A stretch of DNA of 64,000 bases, taken from assembly GCF_901212655.1 (NCBI RefSeq), contig NZ_CAAKON010000021.1, positions 1-64,000 on the forward strand. The letters run 5' to 3'. Positions 1 to 8,911 of this stretch are shown piece after piece; within the stretch, counting starts at the first letter, position 1, and each line of letters opens with the position of its first letter. A model generated the notes under the pieces. The model was not told where the DNA came from and did not search any database. It saw only the letters and a list, made by a program, of their open reading frames with translations. Source of the DNA: Olsenella uli. Its GTDB lineage: Bacteria; Actinomycetota; Coriobacteriia; Coriobacteriales; Atopobiaceae. The position numbers were made by a program, and so were the translations under genes.

Positions 1-29
1 GGCCCGCGGCCAGTATCTGGCCGCGGGCC
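1..29. terminator. Perfect GC-rich hairpin at window start
   Basis: A 12-bp perfect inverted repeat (1-12 and 18-29) encloses a 5-base loop. It is followed on the plus strand by a short AT-rich stretch (gaattttaaa). It may terminate a plus-strand gene that ends before the window, or the minus-strand gene ending at 197. There is no long T-run, so the terminator call is moderate. Bases 30-196 hold no gene that I can support. Confidence 0.5.
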
Positions 30-196
30 CGAATTTTAAACTGAAAGGCAAGTCCATAGGTGCGAAAAGCCAACGCCCACTGGGGGACAGCCACCAGCTA
101 GCTGGAGGGAAACAATCTCATCGGAGAAAGAAGCCACCCATCGGCACAGCGCCTTGCACTACCCGTCCAAGCCGTCCAGCGACCCAAAGCGTCAGG

Positions 197-1492
197 TTAT
201 GGCAGCTTCTTGCCACCCCGCTGCCCGCTCGCAGGCTTCGGCTTGTAGGCCACGCCACCACGGCCAACCTTGTGGCCGCCCCTTGCCCTCACGGCCTTGC
301 CGCCACGGGTCCACCTGTGCACCCGGTGGTAGATGCTCTCGCGGTGCGAGCTCTTGAGTCCCAGCATCGGAACGGCCATAAAAGTGGGCACGAAGAAGGT
401 CACGACACGCCACACGAGGAAGCCAGCCGTGGCAAAGCTCCCGAACATACCACCAAAGAACAGGGCGAAGCCGCCCTCGGCACCACCCGTGCCGCCAGGA
501 AGCGGCACCGCGCTCGAGACGAGCTGGACCATCGAGCCAGCCGCCAGGCAGGTCACGAAGTCCGTCTCAATCCCAAAGGCCTGCAGCACGAACCACGGGA
601 TCATGTACAGGAACGAAAGCTGCAGCATGGTGATGACGAGCGTGAGCACCATGTCCGGCACGTTCTTGGCGCTCCTGCGGAATGCCGTCGAGAACTGAGC
701 CACCTGGACGTTGAGCATCTCGTCCCACTTGGCGCGGTTCTTGACCCAGCCGTGCCCGCTCGCCCACCTGAGCAGGCCACCGCCGGCCCGACGCACGAAA
801 TTGGGGCAGAGGCACACCACAAAAAGGCCCACGAGCTCGAGCGCATGCCCGGCGAACACGAGCAGGTTGAGGATGACGATGTCGCCGTAGCTGTCGATGA
901 AGAAACCCAGCTTGGCCCAGAGCATGAGCGCGGCAAACAACACGACGCCAAGCTGGAACATGATGAAGCGCGTGAACTGCGTGGCAGAGGCCGCGCCCAC
1001 GGAGAGACCCGCCTTCGTGAGCTGATAGATCTGCGAGGGCAAGGCACCCATCTGCATGGGCGTGAGGTTGCCGAAGAAGTTGCCGGACGCCTCTACGGCC
1101 ATGAGGTCGCGAAAGCCCACCGGGGAGTCGTGGTCGAGGTAGACGGCCGTGACGTAGGCGGCCGTGCCAAGGATGAAGTACATGCCGATGCAGGCGAACG
1201 CCCCAATAAGCCAGGAGAGCTCGAGGTTCTGGAACGCCGCCACGAACTCCTCGATCTGGCCCGAGAAGAACAGGAAGGCTACGTAGGCACCAAAGACGAG
1301 GCCGATGAACTGGGCACCTCGCGCGGCCTGCTTCTTGTCGGGGTCCGCCGCCTTCTCGTCCTCCGCGCGGATGACGCGAACCGGGGCCGAGCCCGCGATG
1401 CGAGGCTTGGGGGCCTTCGGCCTATGCTTCGGGACCGCTTGCCGCTCTGTGCTCGGACGCGGCGAATCGTTCTTGTCAGCGCTCTGAGACAT
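197..1492 (-). CDS. Lysylphosphatidylglycerol-synthase-TM/YbhN-like membrane protein (flippase-like)
   Basis: The product has 431 residues: a charged, basic N-terminal tail of about 60 residues (Lys/Pro/Arg rich), then a polytopic membrane domain. Two stretches match the LPG_synthase_TM/YbhN family: GNFFGNLTPMQMGALPSQ near residue 135 and the glycine-rich PLPGGTGGAEGG near residue 350. Proteins of this family sit in the cytoplasmic membrane and are associated with lipid or lipid-linked sugar translocation; the substrate cannot be read from sequence. The ATG at 1492 has a GAGGAG Shine-Dalgarno site a few bases upstream. No lysyltransferase domain is attached, so it is not a complete MprF. The C-terminal tail is again basic and low complexity. 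The gene is divergent from the ligase gene at 1798. Confidence 0.75.
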   Translation of the reverse strand: MSQSADKNDSPRPSTERQAVPKHRPKAPKPRIAGSAPVRVIRAEDEKAADPDKKQAARGAQFIGLVFGAYVAFLFFSGQIEEFVAAFQNLELSWLIGAFACIGMYFILGTAAYVTAVYLDHDSPVGFRDLMAVEASGNFFGNLTPMQMGALPSQIYQLTKAGLSVGAASATQFTRFIMFQLGVVLFAALMLWAKLGFFIDSYGDIVILNLLVFAGHALELVGLFVVCLCPNFVRRAGGGLLRWASGHGWVKNRAKWDEMLNVQVAQFSTAFRRSAKNVPDMVLTLVITMLQLSFLYMIPWFVLQAFGIETDFVTCLAAGSMVQLVSSAVPLPGGTGGAEGGFALFFGGMFGSFATAGFLVWRVVTFFVPTFMAVPMLGLKSSHRESIYHRVHRWTRGGKAVRARGGHKVGRGGVAYKPKPASGQRGGKKLP

Positions 1493-1797
1493 GCGGCTCC
1501 TCGTGGCCCAAGCAAACGGCCCCAGGCGTTCGGAATCACACGAGACGCGTGACTCCTCGCACCCGCAAGGCGTTCATGAATTCGATTACCATCCAATAGT
1601 ACCCGTAGGAGGAAGCTTCGAGCATCGGCCTCCAAAACGGCGATGCCCAGAACACGATTTAGTCATCCATGCCCTACTGTGCAAGAGAAATTTGGTATTA
1701 ACCTACTATCCTTATGGGTAATAAAAAGACATCGATTACAAGCCCCAGAGTCGGCACGCAACACAAGCCGCCGGGGCACACGTACGCGGAGGAAGCC
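1493..1797. other. Divergent intergenic region
   Basis: These 305 bases separate the divergent membrane protein and glutamate-cysteine ligase genes and must hold both promoters. The last 130 bases are noticeably AT-richer than their surroundings (around 1660-1730), as expected for promoters. I could not identify a convincing -35/-10 pair, and I see no open frame with a ribosome site. Confidence 0.4.
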
Positions 1798-3159
1798 GTG
1801 AGCAGAGAAGCATCGAACCACGAAGAGGCACCTGAGCGCGAGGCTGGGACCTCCAAGGGCAAACAGGCCACCCTCGCCCGTAACAAGGAGGCGCTGGCAG
1901 GCCTGCTGCGCTCCCCCGCCTGCGCAAACGCAGGCGGGCGCGAGGTCGGCCTCGAGTTGGAGCGCTTCGTCATCGACCGCGCCACGGGTGCCACCGTCGC
2001 CTATGCCGACAAGCCGGGCGTCCACGACCTGCTTGAGCGCTGGACGCGCTTCTTCCCGGCCGCCGAGCAGGTCTTCATCGATGGGCACTTGTTCGGCTAC
2101 GCAGGCTCCTTCGAGGTCAGGGGCGAGCAGGTGGGCATCTCCATCTCGCTCGAGCCGGGCAGCCAGCTCGAGGCTTCGGTGGGCCCCAGTGCCCACGTGC
2201 GGGCGCTCCTCGGTGCACTCGAGACCTTCGACGCCCAGTTCTCCGAGCTCACGGCAGAGATGGGCGTCGACTGGGAGCTGGTGCCCTACGGGTTCAACCC
2301 CGCCATCTCCAACCCCGCCGAGGTGCCGCTCATCGAGAAGGACCGCTATCACCTCATGGACGCCTACCTGTCCAAGACGGGCCGCTACGCGCGCGACATG
2401 ATGCGCGGGACCACATCCGCGCAGGTTTCGATTGACCTCGCCTGCGGCAAGAACGGCGTGAAGACCTACCAGCTCGCCGTGGCCCTGGGACCCGTCCTCT
2501 CGTTCCTCACCGACAACGCCCCGCATTGGCGCGGGCTTTCGGCCAAGGACACCCCGCGCATGGCCCATGCGCGCATCTGGGAGGGCGTCGACCCCACACG
2601 CTGCGGTATCGTGCCCGGCACCTTCGATAAGGACTTCGGCGCGGAGCGCTATGTGGACTGGCTGTGTGGTGTCAAGCCCATCCTGTTCACCAACGAAGGT
2701 GGTGCCTCCTCATCCACGGGTGACAAGACCGAGGCCGACGTCATGTCCGAGCGGCTGCTTACCAAGCACGAACTCCAGCACATGACCTCGATGGTGTTCC
2801 CGGAATGCCGCCTTAAGGGCTTCGCCGAACTCCGCACCACCGACTCGATGGAACCCAGGATGAGCGCCGCCCTCGCCGCCTTCGTGAAGGGTCTCTTCTA
2901 CGATCCCAAAGTCGGTGATGAGGCCGCGGCCCTCATCCTGCCCGGCATCGGCGAGGAAGACGTGCGCTCCGCCTGGGAGGAGCTCAAGGCCAAGGGCTGG
3001 GAGGCAACCGTCTATGGCAGGCCGGTCACCAAGCTCGTGGACGAGCTCGTAGGCCTCTCGCAACGTGGCCTTGCCGCCGACGAGGACCTCACCCTTCTCG
3101 AGCCGCTCACCTCGCTTTGGGCCCTGCGCCGCGTCCCGCGCGACCTTGCCATTGAATAA
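1798..3159 (+). CDS. Glutamate-cysteine ligase, GCS2/plant-type family
   Basis: This 453-residue protein resembles the plant-type/EgtA branch of glutamate-cysteine ligases (GCS2 family), which join glutamate and cysteine through the gamma-carboxyl using ATP. Visible signs are the start of the catalytic core, GLELERFVIDRATG, the segment TTSAQVSIDLAC, and FAELRTTDSMEPR, where other members have a conserved E-x-R substrate-binding strand. The frame is open from an ATG at 1714, but the GTG at 1798 has a GGAGGA site 4-5 bases upstream and is preferred. No glutathione synthetase or ergothioneine genes are adjacent, so the end product (gamma-glutamylcysteine, glutathione or another thiol) is open. 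A hairpin follows the stop. Confidence 0.7.
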   Translation: MSREASNHEEAPEREAGTSKGKQATLARNKEALAGLLRSPACANAGGREVGLELERFVIDRATGATVAYADKPGVHDLLERWTRFFPAAEQVFIDGHLFGYAGSFEVRGEQVGISISLEPGSQLEASVGPSAHVRALLGALETFDAQFSELTAEMGVDWELVPYGFNPAISNPAEVPLIEKDRYHLMDAYLSKTGRYARDMMRGTTSAQVSIDLACGKNGVKTYQLAVALGPVLSFLTDNAPHWRGLSAKDTPRMAHARIWEGVDPTRCGIVPGTFDKDFGAERYVDWLCGVKPILFTNEGGASSSTGDKTEADVMSERLLTKHELQHMTSMVFPECRLKGFAELRTTDSMEPRMSAALAAFVKGLFYDPKVGDEAAALILPGIGEEDVRSAWEELKAKGWEATVYGRPVTKLVDELVGLSQRGLAADEDLTLLEPLTSLWALRRVPRDLAIE

Positions 3160-3205
3160 AGGCTGCCAGCAGCGGCCACAGCCACCAGCCGGCTACAAAT
3201 GACGT

Positions 3206-3237
3206 GAGGCCCCGTCCGACATCTCGGGCGGGGCCTC
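3206..3237. terminator. Hairpin between convergent genes
   Basis: Nine perfect base pairs (3206-3214 with 3229-3237) extend through one wobble to a further four pairs around a short loop. The hairpin lies between the convergent ligase gene and citF and could terminate both. A weaker hairpin closer to citF spans 3255-3282. Neither is followed by a long T-run. Confidence 0.6.
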
Positions 3238-3292
3238 GCTCATATATGAACCGGCAATCTCAGGGAAGCGCCGCCCTGATTGGGCCAGCCGC

Positions 3293-4846
3293 CTACTTGA
3301 TCTTGCGGATCACATCGAGAACGGAGCCGTCGCGCGCCTCCACGATGGCGACGACCTCGTCCTCCCACTGGAGCTGCTTGGGAACGCCCACCATGTCATA
3401 GGCGCGGTCGCGCAGCGACTCGATGCTCACGTGCTCGATGCCGGCGGAGTCGAGGCACTCGACGATGTCTGGGCGCGCCGGGTTCACGGCAATGCCGTAG
3501 TCGGTGACGAGCACGTCCACGCAGTCGCCGGGGGTCGTCACGGTCACGACGTCGTCGCAGACGGTGGCCATGCGGCCACGGGTGAGCGGCGTCACGATGA
3601 TGCAGCACTTGGAGCCCTCGGCCGTATCCGGGTGTCCGCCGGGCGCGCCGCGCACCACGCCGTCGGAACCGGTCGTGACGTTGACGTTGAACTTGGTGTC
3701 AATCTCGAGCGCGGAGAGCACCACGTAGTCGAGCTTGTTGACGTAGGCGCTCTTGGAGCCGGGGTTCGCGTACTCGCTCTGGCTGATCTCCACGTGGTTG
3801 GGACAGCTGGCGAGGTGCGCAATCGCCGTCTGGTCAAAGTCCTGCGTGTCGAGGATCTTGCCCACCAGGCCCTTGTCCTGCAGGGCGCAGATGGCACCGC
3901 TCACGCCGCCGATGGCGAAGCCCATCTTGATGCCACGCTCACGCATGTGCGCCTCGAGGAAGCGGTTGGCCGCCACGGAGGGTCCGCCCACGCCCGTCTG
4001 GAACGAGAAGCCGTCCTTGAAGTACGGCAGCGCAGCGATGACGTCGGCCACATGCGCAGCCATCATGAGCTCACGCGGGTCCTGCGTGAAGCGGGCCTCC
4101 TTGGAGGAGATGCGCTTCGGGTCGCCGATCTCGTCCACGACCACCACGCAGTCCACGTCCTCACAGTGGATGGAGCTCGGCACGTTGGGAAACGCCACGA
4201 GCGTGTCGGTGATGACGACCACCTTGTCGGCGTAGCGGGAGTCGGGGATGGCGAAGCCAAGGCTTCCGCAGTTGCTCTTGCCGCCTGTGCCCTTGGCGTT
4301 GCCGTAGTCGTCCGAGGTTGCCGCAGCGAGGAAGGCGATGTCCACGTGAAGCTCGCCCGCCTGCAGGGCGCGCGGACGTCCGCCGTGGCTGCGGATGATG
4401 GCAGGCTCGGGCAGCTTGCCCGCACTGATGGCCTCACCGATTCGGCCGCGCACGCCGCTCGTCTCGATGTGGGTGATGATGCCGGCCTCGATGTAGTCTG
4501 CGAGCAAGTCGTGGGCGTCTCCCAGCGAGGTGGCCGCCACGCGCAGGTCCTTGATGCCAAGCTCCTCCACGAGCACGCGACACACCATGCTCGCCACGTA
4601 GTCGCCATTTCTGAACTCGCTGTGGAACGAGATGGTCATGCCGTCATGCGCACCGCACGCCTCGCAGGCCTCACGGATGCTCGCGCAGAGCTTGCTCTCC
4701 TGCGGGCGCTGGTGGATGACCGTCGTGGGCGCGTCGCGCTTGACGAGGGATCCGTCACTCGCGAACCTCCCCTGGTAGACCTTGCGGCCACCCTCGAGCA
4801 GGTAGTCCGGGATATCCCTTCCAACTGCGTTGATCATGTGTCTCAC
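3293..4846 (-). CDS. citF: Citrate lyase alpha subunit (citrate:acetyl-ACP transferase)
   Basis: The 517-residue product matches the length and sequence character of CitF, the subunit that swaps acetyl for citryl on the acyl carrier protein (EC 2.8.3.10). It starts MRHMINAVGRDIPDYLLEG and contains typical family segments such as GKSNCGSLGFAIPDSRYADK and the glycine-rich SFQTGVGGPSVAANRF. It is cytoplasmic and works in a complex with CitE and CitD. It is the last gene of citD-citE-citF on the minus strand, with its start only 3 bases after the citE stop, so one transcript is likely. No citC, citX or citG is beside it. Confidence 0.93.
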   Translation of the reverse strand: MRHMINAVGRDIPDYLLEGGRKVYQGRFASDGSLVKRDAPTTVIHQRPQESKLCASIREACEACGAHDGMTISFHSEFRNGDYVASMVCRVLVEELGIKDLRVAATSLGDAHDLLADYIEAGIITHIETSGVRGRIGEAISAGKLPEPAIIRSHGGRPRALQAGELHVDIAFLAAATSDDYGNAKGTGGKSNCGSLGFAIPDSRYADKVVVITDTLVAFPNVPSSIHCEDVDCVVVVDEIGDPKRISSKEARFTQDPRELMMAAHVADVIAALPYFKDGFSFQTGVGGPSVAANRFLEAHMRERGIKMGFAIGGVSGAICALQDKGLVGKILDTQDFDQTAIAHLASCPNHVEISQSEYANPGSKSAYVNKLDYVVLSALEIDTKFNVNVTTGSDGVVRGAPGGHPDTAEGSKCCIIVTPLTRGRMATVCDDVVTVTTPGDCVDVLVTDYGIAVNPARPDIVECLDSAGIEHVSIESLRDRAYDMVGVPKQLQWEDEVVAIVEARDGSVLDVIRKIK

Positions 4847-4849
4847 TCC

Positions 4850-5842
4850 CTACAGGACGCCGTGGTAGACGCCGCACTTCTTGGCCATGTCGATGATGCG
4901 CTGGGCCTCCTCATAGAAGGGAGGATCGACCATCTTGCCGTCGACCACATATACGCCGATACCCGCGTCGGTCTGCTGCTGGCAGGAGAGCAGGATGTGC
5001 TCGGACTCCGCAATCTGCTTGTCAGTGGGCCGGAACACCTCGTGGATGTAGGCGATCTGCTTGGGGTTGATGATCGACTTGCCGTCGAAGCCCATGCGGT
5101 GCACGAGGTCGACCTCGCGGCGAAAGCCCTCCTCGTCATCGAGCTTCGGGTACATCGTGTCCAGGCACTGGACACCCGCCGCACGGGCCGCAAGCAGCAT
5201 ATTTCCGCGTGCGGCCGCCATCTCCACGCCGTCCGGCTCGATCTGGACACGCATGGACTTGCGGAAGTCGCCGCCCGAGATGGCGCAGCCCAGCATGCGG
5301 TCGGACGCCGTGCAGATCTCATAGGCGTTCATGATGCCGAGCGGGCTCTCGAGCGCAGCCATGAGCAGCGTACGACCCTCCTCCACACCGAACTCGCGCT
5401 CGGCGGCAAGCACCGCGTCCTCGACGTCGTGCACCATCTGGGCGTTCTCGCACTTGGCGATGCGGATGCCGTCGGCACCGCCCGCCACGCAGACGCGCAC
5501 GTCCTCGCGCCAGTACGGCGTGTCGAGGCCATTGATGCGCACGATGACCTCGGTGTCGCCGTAGTCGATGTTCGTGAGGGCGTAATACAGGCTGAATCGC
5601 GCGGCGTCCTTCTGGTTGACAGCAACGGCATCCTCAAGGTCGAGGATGATCGAGTCGCAGCCGTAGATGTAGGCGTCCTTGATAAGGCCGGGACGCTGGG
5701 CGTTCATAAACATCATCGAGCGACGCAAGCGGTTCTTGTCGGGCCTGGGGCGCGTCACGTGGTGGCGGCCGGAGGCCACGTCAGCCGCGGAACGGGCATC
5801 GTCGCGATACGGAGCGGGGCTCTTGGACATATCCTTGCTCAT
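4850..5842 (-). CDS. citE: Citrate lyase beta subunit (citryl-ACP lyase)
   Basis: CitE (EC 4.1.3.34) cleaves citryl-ACP to acetyl-ACP and oxaloacetate. This 330-residue protein has the HpcH/HpaI aldolase-type TIM-barrel features of the family: RRSMMFMNAQRPGLIKDA near the N-terminus, the IILDLEDAV metal/substrate segment, and FDGKSIINPKQI near the C-terminus. The frame is open further upstream to 6010, but ATG 5842 has a GGGGAGG site and overlaps the citD stop by 4 bases (ATGA), the usual sign of translational coupling. The N-terminal 35 residues before the barrel are longer than typical and polar. Confidence 0.93.
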   Translation of the reverse strand: MSKDMSKSPAPYRDDARSAADVASGRHHVTRPRPDKNRLRRSMMFMNAQRPGLIKDAYIYGCDSIILDLEDAVAVNQKDAARFSLYYALTNIDYGDTEVIVRINGLDTPYWREDVRVCVAGGADGIRIAKCENAQMVHDVEDAVLAAEREFGVEEGRTLLMAALESPLGIMNAYEICTASDRMLGCAISGGDFRKSMRVQIEPDGVEMAAARGNMLLAARAAGVQCLDTMYPKLDDEEGFRREVDLVHRMGFDGKSIINPKQIAYIHEVFRPTDKQIAESEHILLSCQQQTDAGIGVYVVDGKMVDPPFYEEAQRIIDMAKKCGVYHGVL

Positions 5843-6138
5843 CGAACAGCGCCTCCCCAGGGAATGTTCTCCATCGAAGCATCGGACGCGCGGAAGACCG
5901 CGCAGCTCACGCGAGCACGGACCGTGCAGTCCAGGGCGCCCTTGTCGACGACCTTCACGGCACCGCTCGTGACACCGAGGTCGCCAAGCACCTCCTCGAC
6001 CGACTCCCAAATCTGGTCTCCGTACTGATTGAGCACGCTGCTCTCCACGTTCACGCTCAGCGTCTCGGCAGGCTCGACCGTGACCTGACAGTCGCTGGAC
6101 TCCAGCGTGCCGGCCAACGCGGTCTTACTGATCTGCAT
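5839..6138 (-). CDS. citD: Citrate lyase acyl carrier protein (gamma subunit)
   Basis: The 99-residue CitD carries the 2'-(5''-triphosphoribosyl)-3'-dephospho-CoA arm of citrate lyase. The attachment site is recognisable as Ser14 in AGTLESSDCQV, near the N-terminus as in other CitD proteins. It is the first gene of the citDEF operon, divergent from a LysR gene, and its stop overlaps the citE start. The prosthetic group would be made by CitG (20,129) and attached by CitX (14,465), which are encoded elsewhere in this window. Confidence 0.93.
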   Translation of the reverse strand: MQISKTALAGTLESSDCQVTVEPAETLSVNVESSVLNQYGDQIWESVEEVLGDLGVTSGAVKVVDKGALDCTVRARVSCAVFRASDASMENIPWGGAVR

Positions 6139-6230
6139 GGCTCACTCCTCACCAAACATGGCCTCTACCCTGTGGTTTTGGCATCTCTTGCCGACAAGGA
6201 GAAGATACGATGCCCTAAGCGTTTAGTAAA

Positions 6231-6261
6231 ACGAATGCTTATACTTGATTTTGATTCGTAT
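6231..6261. promoter_or_regulatory. Possible LysR operator between citD and lysR
   Basis: In the 183-base divergent region there is an inverted pair ACGAAT (6231-6236) and ATTCGT (6254-6259). Overlapping it is an ATAC-N13-GTAT dyad (6241-6261). LysR regulators typically bind interrupted dyads in such divergent spacers and control both sides. The match is by eye only. Confidence 0.35.
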
Positions 6262-6321
6262 GAGGAATGGCTTCTAGCAGAGCCGACCGTCTCGGCTGCG
6301 CCCTGCAGACAAGGAATCCCC

Positions 6322-7170
6322 ATGGACGAAGTGGACTTCATGCTCCTGCGAACCCTCGACGAGACGCGCAACGTCACCCACGCCGCCGAGAGGCTCTTCA
6401 TGACGCAAAGTGCCCTCTCAAAACGCATCAAGGCGCTGGAAGAGGAGCTTGGTTGCGAGCTTTTGGTCCGCTCGCGCCGTGGGGTGACCTTCACCCCGGC
6501 CGGCGAGATGGCCCTTGCGCACACGATGCGCGCCGGACGCGAGCTGGCGCTCCTGCGCAGGAACATCTCCGCCTATGGAGACGAGGTCATGGGTGGCCTC
6601 ACGGCCGGCTTCTCGATCAACTACGCGGCCGAGCAGCTACCCTTCGTCCTCGCGCAGTATCGGTCGAGCTACCCGCGGGTGCGTCTGGGAATACGGACCG
6701 GACGCAGCACGGAGCTGGTCGAGCGGCTCAGGGCAAACACGCTCGATGTCGCGATCGTTCGAGGCGAGTTCAACTGGGATGGGCCTGGGCGCCTCATCGA
6801 CACGGAGCCCGTCTTCGTCGTAAGGGCGCGCGAGCACGAGGGCCACCCGCTCTCAGAGCTCGCATACATCGACCACGAGACGGACGCCGCCCAGCAGCAG
6901 CTCATCACAAGATGGCTGAGGGAGCACGGGCTCGACCGTCACCAGGACGACATTCGAGTTGACAACCTCCACGCCTGCGCAAAGCTCGTCGAGCTGGGCA
7001 TGGGCTGGGCGCTCCTGCCCAGAATTGCCCTGGAGGGATTCGACGGACTCATGGAGCCCTGCACCTTCGAGGACGGATCTCCCCTTCAGAGAACCATGCA
7101 CGTACTTTGGCAAAAGGATGCCGACGGACTGCCGCAGGTCAAGGCCCTTGTCGATCTAGTAACCATGTAA
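6322..7170 (+). CDS. LysR-family regulator, probable citrate lyase regulator
   Basis: The 282-residue protein has an N-terminal winged helix-turn-helix (residues 1-60, with THAAERLFMTQSALSKRIK as the recognition region) and a LysR substrate-binding domain behind it. The frame is open from 6172, but ATG 6322 has AAGGAA at proper spacing and gives the standard LysR N-terminus. It is divergent from citDEF, which in this family usually means direct regulation of the neighbour in response to a substrate or intermediate, here perhaps citrate. The ligand is inferred from position only. Confidence 0.85.
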   Translation: MDEVDFMLLRTLDETRNVTHAAERLFMTQSALSKRIKALEEELGCELLVRSRRGVTFTPAGEMALAHTMRAGRELALLRRNISAYGDEVMGGLTAGFSINYAAEQLPFVLAQYRSSYPRVRLGIRTGRSTELVERLRANTLDVAIVRGEFNWDGPGRLIDTEPVFVVRAREHEGHPLSELAYIDHETDAAQQQLITRWLREHGLDRHQDDIRVDNLHACAKLVELGMGWALLPRIALEGFDGLMEPCTFEDGSPLQRTMHVLWQKDADGLPQVKALVDLVTM

Positions 7171-7199
7171 TGGCGGCACGGGGATTTCGGGCATATTCG

Positions 7200-7256
7200 A
7201 GTTGTCCAGCCCCAAGCAAGTTGTCCATCCCCAAGCGAATTGTCCGGCAACAAACA
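7200..7256. repeat. Three 19-bp imperfect tandem repeats
   Basis: Units begin at 7200, 7219 and 7238. The first two share 17 of 19 bases (agttgtccagccccaagca and agttgtccatccccaagcg). The third keeps only the first part (aattgtccgg). They lie just after the LysR stop in a convergent spacer. Confidence 0.75.
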
Positions 7257-7286
7257 CTGAGGTCCGAACTGCCGAGCCGATAAATT

Positions 7287-7316
7287 AGCGGAATCGGACC
7301 GAAGCCCGATTCCGCT
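7287..7316. terminator. Hairpin between convergent genes
   Basis: An 11-bp perfect stem (7287-7297 and 7306-7316) with an 8-base loop sits between the convergent lysR and cytidylate-kinase-like genes. It is followed on the plus strand by ctta, so it is a probable terminator, possibly bidirectional. Confidence 0.6.
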
Positions 7317-7423
7317 CTTAACTCAAACCCTCATGAACCTTGCCTACCAATCGCGAAATGAAATCCAGTTTCAAACGGCCATCAGCTTCAGGGAACCTGC
7401 AAAAACCCATCCCCAATGACAAG

Positions 7424-8197
7424 CTACTTGGTGAGGTTCTCACCGGCGATGACGGCGGCCTGGCTGGCCTCAACGGTCTCGGCAACGGGCGGCTCGGTGG
7501 CCATCGGGATGGTGGCGGGTTCCACGGGCGTGGGCAGGGGCATGCCAATCTCGGCGCACTTGGCCTCGTAGGCACGAGCGATGATTTCGCAGCAGGCATC
7601 GCGACTGAATTTTCCACGGTTCACCACGAGGTCCTTGCCCGCGCGCAGCTTCCAAGCACCGTTCGAGTAGCGCTTGTAGAACTGCTCTCGGTTCTTCTGC
7701 ATCTTCTTGACGAGTTTCTTGGCCTCGTCCTCACTCAGGCCGCGCTTGGCCATGACACGCTTAACGCGGTCCTCCATAGGTGCGGTCACGAGGACGCTGA
7801 TGAGGTTGCGGTTCTCGCGGAGGATGTAGTCGGAGAGGCGCCCCTCGATGATGCAGGTCTCGGTGAAGCCGAGGTCCTGGATGACGCCGCGCATGGAATC
7901 GAACAGCTTGTCGGCGGCAGTACGGGCATCGAAGCGGTCTGGCAGGAAGGCCATCATCTCTGCGGCAACCTGCTCGTCGTACATGGCAACCTGGTCGACG
8001 GAGGCCCCGAGACGCATGGAGGCCCTCACCAGGAGCTCGTTGTCATACAGGGGAATGCCGAGGCGGCGCGAGAGCAGAATGCCAATCTCGTGACCATCCG
8101 CGCCGTAATCTCGCGCGATGGCGATGACGACGGGCGCCACACGCTGGTGCGCCTTGGCAAACAGGTCAATGTCCTTCTTCTTTTTCATGCCAGCCAC
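7424..8197 (-). CDS. Cytidylate-kinase-like family protein
   Basis: This 257-residue protein belongs to the cytidylate-kinase-like P-loop family (Cytidylate_kin2): it has the SRRLGIPLYDNELL segment and, further on, IIEGRLSDYILR and VTAPMEDRVKRV, which correspond to the NMP-kinase core. The usual GxxGxGK P-loop is replaced by ARDYGADGHEIG, as is common in this family, so the real substrate is unknown. GTG 8197 has GGAGGG about 5 bases upstream; the alternative ATG 8188 is too far from it. The last 35 residues are Ala/Pro/Val-rich and probably disordered. It lies 72 bases after the last ABC transporter gene and may be cotranscribed. Confidence 0.7.
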   Translation of the reverse strand: MAGMKKKKDIDLFAKAHQRVAPVVIAIARDYGADGHEIGILLSRRLGIPLYDNELLVRASMRLGASVDQVAMYDEQVAAEMMAFLPDRFDARTAADKLFDSMRGVIQDLGFTETCIIEGRLSDYILRENRNLISVLVTAPMEDRVKRVMAKRGLSEDEAKKLVKKMQKNREQFYKRYSNGAWKLRAGKDLVVNRGKFSRDACCEIIARAYEAKCAEIGMPLPTPVEPATIPMATEPPVAETVEASQAAVIAGENLTK

Positions 8198-8269
8198 GAT
8201 TCCCTCCTTATGCAAGAGGCCCCGCAGAGCGAGGCCCCAATGTTACAAACTCGTTACGAGCCGTCGTGA

Positions 8270-8908
8270 TTATACCGTCATGAGGCGGCGCTGATAGGCA
8301 CGCACGATGAGCGAGATACCAAAGTTCAGGATGAAGTACAGCAGGAACGTGAACCCATAGAGCAGCAACACGCCCTGTAGGTCAGAGGTCTGCGCCATGA
8401 CAACCTTGGTGCTGTACATGAACTCGGCCACATTGACACCGGCAAGGTATGAGGAGTCCTTGATGACGGTGGTGCACTGGCTGAAGAGCGCCGGGATGAT
8501 CGTCTTAAACGTCTGCGGCAGGATGATGAGACGCATCGTCGCAAAGAAGCCAAAGCCCTGGGACTGCGCCGCCTCGAACTGACTCTTGGGAATCGAGTTG
8601 AGGCCACCACGAATGATCTCGGCCATGACGGCAGAGGTGAAGATCGTGAACGCAAGCACGGAGATGAAGACGTCATTGCCCTTCACCGTGAAGTAGATGA
8701 ACAGAATCCACAGCAGGTTTGGCGTGCAGCGGAAGAGCTCGATGTAGGCGCTCACGAGCAGGCTCAGCGGCTTGACCGCGTACGTCTTCACCAGGGCGAG
8801 CACGGTGCCAAAGATGATCGAGAGCACGATGGCAAGGGCCGAGATCTCAAGCGTCTTGACAAAGCCGAGCATGATGAAGCCAAGGTTGGCTGCGTTGAAG
8901 ATTTCCAT
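8270..8908 (-). CDS. Polar amino acid ABC transporter permease (second)
   Basis: A 212-residue His/Glu/Gln/Arg-opine type permease of the cytoplasmic membrane. The cytoplasmic EAA loop that docks the ATPase is visible as FEAAQSQGFGFFATMRLIILPQ-like sequence in the middle of the protein, with several hydrophobic helices on either side. It starts 3 bases after the stop of the preceding permease gene. In these systems the two permeases form a heterodimer with two ATPase copies; the pairing with the neighbouring genes is inferred from the operon. Confidence 0.87.
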   Translation of the reverse strand: MEIFNAANLGFIMLGFVKTLEISALAIVLSIIFGTVLALVKTYAVKPLSLLVSAYIELFRCTPNLLWILFIYFTVKGNDVFISVLAFTIFTSAVMAEIIRGGLNSIPKSQFEAAQSQGFGFFATMRLIILPQTFKTIIPALFSQCTTVIKDSSYLAGVNVAEFMYSTKVVMAQTSDLQGVLLLYGFTFLLYFILNFGISLIVRAYQRRLMTV

Positions 8909-8911
8909 ACC

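Noticed and set aside
3255..3282. Hairpin just after citF considered as a strong terminator
   Set aside because: Bulged stem with no T-run; mentioned with the stronger neighbouring hairpin only.
3431..6028. Long plus-strand frame opposite citF and citE
   Set aside because: Shadow of codon bias in citEF; low-complexity Val/His/Asp content and no conserved motif.
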